Shown piece after piece: positions 1 to 4,793 of a DNA stretch of 8,211 nucleotides. The notes below the pieces were generated by a model, which did not search any database, was not told the DNA's origin, and worked only from the letters and a program-made list of their open reading frames with translations. Source of the DNA: Bacteroidales bacterium. Lineage in GTDB: Bacteria; Bacteroidota; Bacteroidia; Bacteroidales; JAADGE01. The stretch's first letter is position 1. Each line of letters opens with the position of its first letter. Location of the stretch: positions 1 through 8,211 of the forward strand of contig JALSMF010000405.1 in the NCBI GenBank assembly GCA_026987795.1. Direction: 5' to 3'. The position numbers were made by a program, and so were the translations under genes.

Positions 1-951
1 GTTTTTAATTTTCTTAATCCAATAAAAGTCTCCGCTTACTATATCTCTCGGTTTATAGTAAATAAAATAATCATTTAAAATTTCGGAAATGAAGGTATCC
101 GGCGGCAGCAGTGCTTCCTGAATTCGTTTTGCATATTGTATGCTTGATTTTATTTGATTATTTTGTTCTGTAATTTGAGAATTTTTCTTTTTTGTTTCTT
201 CGTGTTGGTCTTCTATAATTTGTTTTTGAAGGGTTATTTCTTCGTTTTTTTTGTTTAAATCGTTATTGGCTGATTTTAATTTTTCATTTACTTGTTCCAA
301 AGCAATATTTTGTTCTTCAATTGTTTTTTCATATTTTCTTCCTACCAGCCGAGCCATTAAAGTTGCTAAAACAGCTGTTACAAATGCAATAATCAGAAAC
401 CCTGTTAAAAACATTTTTTTCTGACTTAATATTTCATTTTTAATTGTCTGAATATTTTCGTGTGCCGAAATCATCCATTCGGTTCCTCTTACAGGTACCA
501 TATATGCAATTTCAGTTGAATTTGGTGTATGAAAAAGTCCGCCGGCTTCAATACCTTCCAAAATTACGTTTCTCGTTTTTTCTGAATATCCGTTTTTCGG
601 ATTTTCAAACAGAAATGAGGGCGGGAGTTTTGTGCCGATTTTATTTTGGTCGGGATGACAAATTAGTTCTGCATTATATTTATCAAACATACATAAAAAA
701 CCTTTCTCGTCATCAGAGCCTGCAAGTGCTTGTTGCAGGTTTTCCCTTACTTCCTTTTTTGAGATACCGTTTTTTAGCCTGTTTTCAAGAAACATTGCCA
801 TATTTTGAGCTTGCCTTTTATTAATGTCGAGTTGCAGTTCTATATATTTTTTTTGCATATAATCCAAAGACATTGTCATTCCGAAATATCCGATAATGAC
901 AATTACGGATGCGACTGAAATAAAGGTGAAAAAATACAGCCTTGTTTTCAT
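1..951 (-). CDS. Cache-domain membrane sensor with SpoIIE-type (PP2C) phosphatase output, C-terminus cut off by window edge
   Basis: Translating the minus strand from the ATG at 949-951 gives 317 residues in one open frame that runs off the window, so the gene is partial. Residues about 5-28 are a membrane segment. Residues about 30-175 are a periplasmic region ending in a Cache-like pattern: GFLCMFD (84-90), HP (99-100), then PVRGTEWMISAHE (153-165). Residues about 180-204 are a second membrane segment, and about 205-270 form a Glu/Lys/Gln-rich coiled coil. After it comes SIQYAKRIQEALLPP (270-284), then YKPRDIVSGDFYW (299-311). This is the usual opening of Bacteroidota SpoIIE/RsbU-like serine phosphatase domains, and D308 would be a metal ligand. 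There is no histidine-kinase H-box in the visible part. The expected role is to sense a small periplasmic ligand and control a Ser/Thr phosphorylation switch. The missing part should hold the rest of the phosphatase. It follows the flavoprotein gene by 11 bases, so it is probably co-transcribed with it. Two periplasmic cysteines (87 and 98) could pair. The ligand is unknown. Confidence 0.85.
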   Translation of the reverse strand, partial: MKTRLYFFTFISVASVIVIIGYFGMTMSLDYMQKKYIELQLDINKRQAQNMAMFLENRLKNGISKKEVRENLQQALAGSDDEKGFLCMFDKYNAELICHPDQNKIGTKLPPSFLFENPKNGYSEKTRNVILEGIEAGGLFHTPNSTEIAYMVPVRGTEWMISAHENIQTIKNEILSQKKMFLTGFLIIAFVTAVLATLMARLVGRKYEKTIEEQNIALEQVNEKLKSANNDLNKKNEEITLQKQIIEDQHEETKKKNSQITEQNNQIKSSIQYAKRIQEALLPPDTFISEILNDYFIYYKPRDIVSGDFYWIKKIKN

Positions 952-962
952 GTTTTTTAATG

Positions 963-1964
963 TTATATGTGTTTCAGGGAGTTGTCGAACGAAAAATGTT
1001 TCATAAACTGCATTCTGTCGTAAACTCCGGGATTTTTAATATTTTTGTAATTCATAAGTCCTCTGAAGTGATTAATACTTTCGTATTTTTTTTCGTCCAT
1101 ATATTTTTCAATTTCCGCATTAATTTTTTTTATTATTTCAAAGCCTTCAGAATACATTACGGATGCAATTTGAACGGCATCGGCTCCTGCAAGTATTTGC
1201 TTTATTGCCGCATTTCCGTCGTGAACACCGGTTGATGCCGCTAAATCGCATTTTGCGGTTCCGGAGGCAGCGGCAATCCATCTCATAGAAACGGGCAGGT
1301 CTTCCGGTTTGCTGAAAATATTTACGGGGATAACTTTATGGTTATAAATATCAATGTCGGGGCTGAAAAATCTGTTAAATAATACTAAACCTTTAATTTT
1401 AGTTTCTGACAGTTTTTGTATCATATTTTTTAAATCGGTAAAGTAATAACTCATTTTTACGATTACCGGGATATTAACTTTTTCAGTAATTTTTTCAATA
1501 ATGTCAAAATACAGTTTTTCTTTTTCGCTGCCGGAGAGATTGGTATCAGCCGGAGAAATAAATATGTTTAATTCGAGGGCGTCTGCTCCTGCTTCTTCAA
1601 TTTTTCCTGCAAAATATGTCCATTCGTGAGATGATACGCAATTTATACTTGCGATAACGGGAATTGAGACGGCATTTTTTGCATCTTTTATCAGAGAAAT
1701 GTATTCGTTTATATTGTCTTGTTTTATTTTAAAATCGTAGTAATCAAGATTCTCTTCGAATGAGCTGATTGTTCCGATTTCTCTTAAAAGTTTTTCATAT
1801 TTTCCTGTAATTTCTTCTTCAAATATTGATTTCAGAACAACGGCTCCGGCACCGTTTTTTTCTGTTTCTTTTATGTTTTCGACAGAACTTGTAAGTCCGC
1901 AACTTCCTGCTATTATCGGGCTTTTTAATTTTAATCCTGCAAATTCAGATGCTAATTTATTCAT
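963..1964 (-). CDS. dihydroorotate dehydrogenase-like flavoprotein (PRK07565-type), true substrate unknown
   Basis: The 333-residue product is a TIM-barrel protein of the dihydroorotate dehydrogenase-like group and is close to that group's usual length. Visible features are KLKSPIIAGSCGLT (12-25), GAGAVVLKS (38-46), SINC (106-109), HEWTYFAGKIEEAGADALELN (113-133), PVIVKM (166-171), LVLFNRFF (193-200) and a C-terminal phosphate-binding-type stretch, STGVHDG...AGADAVQIAS (244-268), expected to hold FMN. In true class 1 enzymes a catalytic Cys sits in an LNxSCPN loop. Here the loop reads LNIFISPAD, with no Cys and a Ser137 before the Pro, so pyrimidine synthesis should not be assumed. I prefer the ATG at 1962-1964 because homologues begin near MNKLASEF. 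An in-frame ATG at 2000 would add 12 unfamiliar residues and lengthen the overlap with the upstream gene. With the chosen start, the two genes overlap by 8 bases (ATGAATAA), which suggests translational coupling. There is no signal peptide, so it should be cytoplasmic. Confidence 0.85.
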   Translation of the reverse strand: MNKLASEFAGLKLKSPIIAGSCGLTSSVENIKETEKNGAGAVVLKSIFEEEITGKYEKLLREIGTISSFEENLDYYDFKIKQDNINEYISLIKDAKNAVSIPVIASINCVSSHEWTYFAGKIEEAGADALELNIFISPADTNLSGSEKEKLYFDIIEKITEKVNIPVIVKMSYYFTDLKNMIQKLSETKIKGLVLFNRFFSPDIDIYNHKVIPVNIFSKPEDLPVSMRWIAAASGTAKCDLAASTGVHDGNAAIKQILAGADAVQIASVMYSEGFEIIKKINAEIEKYMDEKKYESINHFRGLMNYKNIKNPGVYDRMQFMKHFSFDNSLKHI

Positions 1965-2289
1965 TTTTATCGGTATTTGTTTTATAATCGGGATTTTCAA
2001 TCATTTCCATTCCGCATCTCGGGCAATTTCCGAATGTGTCGGATTTACCGTTTTTACAGCTTAGCGGACATATATATTTGTATATTTTCTTAGTTTTTTT
2101 TGTTTTTACGGTTGTTGTGTCTGTATTTTTATTTCCTTGTTTTATAAAATTATCTTTTTTAAGTGTGTCAGGGCTTATAATCTCCTCTTTTTTTGTATCG
2201 GCGCTTTTTTCTGAATTTTTATTGTCGGAGCATGCCTGAACAAATATTATTATTACTGATAACGCAAGAATAATACTTAGTTGTTTCAT
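1957..2289 (-). CDS. small lipoprotein with four-cysteine heavy-metal-binding-type domain
   Basis: The product has 110 residues. Residues 1-19 are a lipoprotein signal ending in the lipobox VQAC, with Cys20 as the lipidated residue, so the protein should be anchored in the envelope. Residues about 21-68 are a low-complexity Lys/Thr/Asp/Ser linker. Residues 70-100 resemble the heavy-metal-binding domain seen in Bacteroidota copper/cation efflux lipoproteins and P-type ATPases, whose usual form is YxCPMHxx...PGxCPxCGMxL. Here it reads YKYICPLSC (70-78), then FGNCPRCGMEM (86-96). Cys74, Cys78, Cys89 and Cys92 are all present, but the Met and His of CPMH are replaced by Leu and Ser, so the metal preference may differ. 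It lies 25 bases after the DUF3127 gene and overlaps the flavoprotein gene by 8 bases. No efflux pump or metal regulator is visible nearby, so a metal-resistance role is inferred from the domain alone. Confidence 0.75.
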   Translation of the reverse strand: MKQLSIILALSVIIIFVQACSDNKNSEKSADTKKEEIISPDTLKKDNFIKQGNKNTDTTTVKTKKTKKIYKYICPLSCKNGKSDTFGNCPRCGMEMIENPDYKTNTDKNE

Positions 2290-2314
2290 TATCGGTGATT
2301 TTTATTAGGTTAAA

Positions 2315-2674
2315 TTAAAACGGAATATCTTCTTCTTCAGGAGGAACATCGTTTTCCGTAAGAGGCGGAGGAATATCTTCCGGAGGAATTTGCCGATTTT
2401 CGCGGGCAGGTGTTATTTTCCATGCTCGCAAATCGGTATACCATCTTTCGTTATATTCTCTGGATTCCGGATTAAAGCTAACTGTGATAATATCTCCTTC
2501 CGATACTTTTTTTAAAAAATCTGTTTTGTCTCCCCATGTTGAGAAACATATTTTTTTGGGATACTGGTCTTGTGTTTCTATAACAAATTCTTGTTTTATC
2601 CATTTTCCGAATTTGCCTTCTCCTGTTTGTTCCGGAAGTTTTTTTATGAGTTTGCCTGTTATTTCTAAATTCAT
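2315..2674 (-). CDS. DUF3127 family protein with SSB-like acidic C-terminal tail
   Basis: The 119-residue soluble protein matches the DUF3127 pattern: MNLEITGKLIKKLPEQTG (1-18), KWIKQEFVIETQDQYPKKICF (24-44), STWGDK (45-50), a GDIITVSFN strand (60-68), and SREYNERWYTDLRAWKI (71-87). The core looks like a small beta-barrel; an OB-like fold is my inference. Residues about 88-119 are a Pro/Glu-rich, probably disordered tail ending exactly in EEEDIPF. This closely resembles the DDDIPF tip with which bacterial single-stranded DNA-binding protein recruits its partners. The start at 2672-2674 is chosen because homologues begin at this MxLEITGKL. The in-frame ATG at 2695 would lie only a few bases from the likely promoter box at 2703-2710, leaving almost no leader. 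It is the first gene of its run, followed after 25 bases by the metal-binding lipoprotein. Function is not established; a nucleic-acid role is plausible from the tail. Confidence 0.85.
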   Translation of the reverse strand: MNLEITGKLIKKLPEQTGEGKFGKWIKQEFVIETQDQYPKKICFSTWGDKTDFLKKVSEGDIITVSFNPESREYNERWYTDLRAWKITPARENRQIPPEDIPPPLTENDVPPEEEDIPF

Positions 2675-2702
2675 TTTTAACTTAATTATTTGCAATATTT
2701 TC

Positions 2703-2710
2703 CAAAGTTA
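2703..2710 (-). promoter_or_regulatory. Bacteroidota-type -7 promoter box for the DUF3127 gene run
   Basis: Read on the minus strand the bases are TAACTTTG, an exact match to TAnnTTTG. The box lies about 30 bases before the DUF3127 ATG at 2674, which would give a leader of roughly 20-25 bases. A clear -33 TTTG at the usual spacing is not seen, and the upstream half overlaps the terminator hairpin of the preceding operon. Confidence 0.5.
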
Positions 2711-2712
2711 AT

Positions 2713-2743
2713 AAAAAAGTCTCAATATTTTTATTGAGACTTT
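2713..2743 (-). terminator. intrinsic terminator of the prolyl-isomerase operon
   Basis: On the minus strand the arm AAAGTCTCAATA (2743-2732) is followed by a four-base loop of A and a perfect 12-base complementary arm (2727-2716). The last three T of that arm run on into three more T (2715-2713). It starts 20 bases after the cyclophilin stop codon, so it fits termination of the 4605-to-2764 transcript. On the plus strand the hairpin is followed by A, not T, so it should work in one direction only. The stem is AT-rich except for three central G-C pairs. Confidence 0.8.
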
Positions 2744-2763
2744 AAAAAGTGCTTTAAAAAATG

Positions 2764-3195
2764 TTAGTCAATTACGATTTTATTAATTTTATCTCCTTGT
2801 CTTATTGTATCTATAACTTCAAGACCTTCCGTAACTTTTCCGAAGCAGGTATGAATACCGTCAAGATGTGCGGTATTATTTCGGGAATGGCAAATGAAAA
2901 ATTGCGAGCCTCCGGTATCTTTACCCGCATGTGCCATCGACAGGACTCCTCTGTCGTGATATTGCCGTTTGCCGCTTGTTTCGCATTTTATTGAATAACC
3001 CGGCCCGCCTGTTCCGTCGCCTCGCGGGCATCCGCCTTGTATTACAAAATCGGGAATAACTCTGTGAAATGTTAGTCCGTCGTAAAATCCTTCTTTAGAT
3101 AATTTTACGAAATTAGCAACGGTTTCCGGTGCATCGTCATCGTAAAATTCAATTTTCATATTTCCTTTTTCCGTATAAATGGTTCCTGTTGTCAT
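2764..3195 (-). CDS. cyclophilin-type peptidyl-prolyl cis-trans isomerase, no signal peptide
   Basis: The 143-residue product is a compact single-domain cyclophilin that catalyses cis-trans isomerisation of peptide bonds before proline. The active-site residues are visible: FHRVIPDFVIQGG (43-55) with Arg45, Phe50 and Gln53, then MAHAGKDTGGSQFFI (87-101) with Gln98 and Phe100, and HLDGIHTCFG (110-119) with Leu111 and His115. At the position of the cyclosporin-contacting Trp of human cyclophilin A this protein has His110, which is common in bacterial forms and predicts poor cyclosporin binding. The protein starts directly in the first beta strand (GTIYTEKG), with no signal sequence, so it should be cytoplasmic. 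It has four scattered cysteines (56, 71, 102, 117), which fits a reducing compartment. Its start lies only 4 bases after the stop of the FKBP lipoprotein gene, and a terminator follows, so it is the last gene of the operon. The ATG at 3195 keeps the full first strand; the next Met (13) would remove it. Confidence 0.95.
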   Translation of the reverse strand: MTTGTIYTEKGNMKIEFYDDDAPETVANFVKLSKEGFYDGLTFHRVIPDFVIQGGCPRGDGTGGPGYSIKCETSGKRQYHDRGVLSMAHAGKDTGGSQFFICHSRNNTAHLDGIHTCFGKVTEGLEVIDTIRQGDKINKIVID

Positions 3196-3199
3196 TATT

Positions 3200-3919
3200 T
3201 TATTTTTTTGGTATAACTTCTAATAAATTTATTTTGTATATGAGAACTGAAAAAGGCTTAAGGTCTCCTGCTTGTTTATAGCCGTATGCCAAATCACTGG
3301 GGATATAAACTTCCCATTCGTCTCCTTCTTTCATAAGTTGCAGAACTTCGGTCCATCCTTTTATAACTCTTGAAACTTCAAATATTTCAGGCTCTTTGCC
3401 GTAATTTCCGCCGAATTTTTTACCGTCAATTGTATAACCTTCATAAAAAACTTTAACTTTATCATTAACTTTGGGAGTGTTTCCGTTACCGCTTTTTAAA
3501 ACTTTGTACTGCAAACCGCTTTCTGTTGTTATTACGTTTTCTTTTTTTGAATTTTCGGCAAGGAATTTTTCACCTGCATCTAAGTTCATTTTATACTTTA
3601 GCTTCATATCATCAATCATTTTCTTTTCGGCTTCTGCTCTTTTTTTAACAGAGTAGTCTGTCAGGAATTTTTTTAAAGCGTCTTCATTAAATAAACTTGT
3701 ATCGTTAGAAAAGTAATCTTTAATACCTCTTGCCACATATTCTATGTTGAGGCTGTCGAGTCCGCTGCGTTCAAATTTTTTTCCTATATCTTTTCCTATA
3801 ACGTAGCTTAAAGAATCATTATATGATTTTAATTTAACCCGGTCTTCTTTGTTGTTACAGCTTGATAAAATAACCAATCCGGAAATAATAAGCAATAATA
3901 TTTTTTTCATTTTTTTCAT
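3200..3919 (-). CDS. FKBP-type peptidyl-prolyl isomerase lipoprotein with altered active site
   Basis: The product has 239 residues. Residues 1-20 form a lipoprotein signal with lipobox LSSC and Cys21 lipidated; a second in-frame ATG at 3910 would give the same mature protein. Residues about 28-125 resemble the FKBP_N helical dimerisation region (YNDSLSYVIGKDIG at 33-46, then a long charged helix). Residues about 135-236 are the FKBP domain, beginning SGLQYKVL and ending in LIYKINLLEVI. Compared with human FKBP12 the retained pocket residues are Tyr159, Phe169, Val185-Ile186, Trp189 and Tyr212. The active-site Asp that follows Phe (FD in FKBP12) is Gly170 here, the FKBP12 Arg42 region reads GGNYGKEP, and the pocket Phe99 equivalent is Tyr228. 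Isomerase activity may therefore be reduced, or the protein may act mainly as a chaperone. It follows its soluble paralogue by 11 bases and precedes the cyclophilin gene by 4 bases. It should sit in the envelope as a membrane-anchored protein. Confidence 0.92.
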   Translation of the reverse strand: MKKMKKILLLIISGLVILSSCNNKEDRVKLKSYNDSLSYVIGKDIGKKFERSGLDSLNIEYVARGIKDYFSNDTSLFNEDALKKFLTDYSVKKRAEAEKKMIDDMKLKYKMNLDAGEKFLAENSKKENVITTESGLQYKVLKSGNGNTPKVNDKVKVFYEGYTIDGKKFGGNYGKEPEIFEVSRVIKGWTEVLQLMKEGDEWEVYIPSDLAYGYKQAGDLKPFSVLIYKINLLEVIPKK

Positions 3920-3930
3920 TTTAAATGTAA

Positions 3931-4605
3931 TTATTTAATAATTTCAATTAATTCAACTTTGAAAATAAGCGTGCTGAATGGTTTTATATCTTTCCCTGCC
4001 TGTCTTGAGCCGTATGCTAAATCGTAAGGAATGTAAAGCATCCATACAGCTCCTTCTTTCATCAGTTGCAGGGCTTCCGTCCAGCCTTTGATAACTTGTG
4101 TAACACCAAAAACAACAGGCTCTCCTCTGTCGTATGAGCTGTCAAATTTTGTTCCGTCAATTAAAGTTCCTTCGTAGTTAACTTTTACTTTGTCGGATGC
4201 TGTCGGTTTATTTCCTGTTCCTTCTTTTATTATTTTGTATTGCAAACCGCTCGGAAGTGTAAAAACTCCTTCTTTTTTTGCATTTTCGGCAAGGAATTTT
4301 CTGCCTTCGTCAATTGCAGCCTGATTTTTTTTTGCTTCTTCTTTCTCAAAGTGTTTTTGAATCAGCTTATTGGCATCGTCTACAGATAGTTTACCCTCAT
4401 TATTATAAAAATCCTGAAATGCTCGTCCTATTGCAAGCGGGTTTATATTTTCTATTTTTTGCGTTTTAAGATTTTCGGCAATACTTATACCGAAAGCATA
4501 ACTTACGGAATCGTTATATGTTTTAAGTTTTACATTTTTTACTTTTTGTGCATTTATTACAGAGAATAATATCATAAACAGAACCAATATTGAATTTTTT
4601 TTCAT
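3931..4605 (-). CDS. secreted FKBP-type peptidyl-prolyl isomerase (FklB/Mip-like)
   Basis: The 224-residue product has a classical signal peptide (residues 1-19, probable cleavage VINA/QKVK) with no lipobox Cys, so it should be a soluble periplasmic enzyme. Residues about 25-110 are an FKBP_N-like dimerisation region with YNDSVSYAFGISIAENL (30-46) and a charged helix. Residues about 118-222 are the FKBP domain. The FKBP12 active-site set is visible: Tyr144, Phe154-Asp155, Arg160, Val171-Ile172, Trp175, Tyr198 and Phe215. It should catalyse proline isomerisation during folding of exported proteins. It is the first gene of a three-gene minus-strand operon, with a promoter-like box 47-54 bases upstream of its ATG. 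The neighbouring lipoprotein is clearly a tandem paralogue: both share YNDS(L/V)SY, FLAEN(A/S)KKE and VIKGWTE(V/A)LQLMKEG, including a 19-base identical DNA stretch (3551-3569 and 4282-4300). This copy keeps the catalytic Asp that the lipoprotein copy has lost. Confidence 0.94.
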   Translation of the reverse strand: MKKNSILVLFMILFSVINAQKVKNVKLKTYNDSVSYAFGISIAENLKTQKIENINPLAIGRAFQDFYNNEGKLSVDDANKLIQKHFEKEEAKKNQAAIDEGRKFLAENAKKEGVFTLPSGLQYKIIKEGTGNKPTASDKVKVNYEGTLIDGTKFDSSYDRGEPVVFGVTQVIKGWTEALQLMKEGAVWMLYIPYDLAYGSRQAGKDIKPFSTLIFKVELIEIIK

Positions 4606-4793
4606 AATCGTAATATTATTAATTTAAATTTTTCGTTTTTTGAGAATGGTGCAAAAGTAGTAAGTTGTATTGATATTTAAAATTTAATTTTATGCAACAG
4701 TTTTATAAAGAATGCATCATAGAATCATCTGACCGCATTATAACGATTGTTTTTTTGTAAAATTGTATTTTAAAACCGTAAAGACATTATAAA
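4606..4793. promoter_or_regulatory. divergent intergenic region between the isomerase operon and the TonB receptor operon
   Basis: This 188-base AT-rich region must carry the promoters for both directions. The minus-strand box is listed separately. For the plus strand I see no exact TAnnTTTG; the nearest is TAAAATTG at 4758-4765, one base off and without a convincing -33 TTTG. A short inverted pair, AATGC (4711-4715) and GCATT (4735-4739), is too weak to call an operator. No small open frame or RNA gene is evident. Confidence 0.45.
4652..4659 (-). promoter_or_regulatory. Bacteroidota-type -7 promoter box for the isomerase operon
   Basis: Read on the minus strand the bases are TACTTTTG, an exact match to TAnnTTTG. 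It lies 46 bases before the FKBP start codon, giving a leader of about 35-40 bases. No good -33 TTTG is found at the usual spacing, so the call rests on the -7 box and its position. Confidence 0.5.

Noticed and set aside
444..824. Plus-strand open frame of 126 codons
   Set aside because: It lies wholly opposite the Cache-sensor gene, which has clear domain structure. The plus-strand peptide has no recognisable motif and looks like an antisense shadow.
942..1235. Plus-strand open frame of 97 codons
   Set aside because: It lies opposite the C-terminal part of the flavoprotein gene and is Phe-rich, as expected for the complement of AT-rich Lys/Glu-rich coding sequence.
963..2000. Longer form of the flavoprotein starting at the ATG at 2000
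   Set aside because: The extra 12 residues do not resemble the family's N-terminus, while the family pattern begins at the internal Met encoded at 1962-1964.
2315..2695. Longer form of the DUF3127 protein starting at the ATG at 2695
   Set aside because: The family begins at MNLEITGKL, and the upstream ATG lies almost at the expected transcription start.
4711..4739. Inverted pair AATGC / GCATT in the divergent intergenic region
   Set aside because: The arms are only 5 bases with a 19-base spacer, which is expected by chance in AT-rich DNA.
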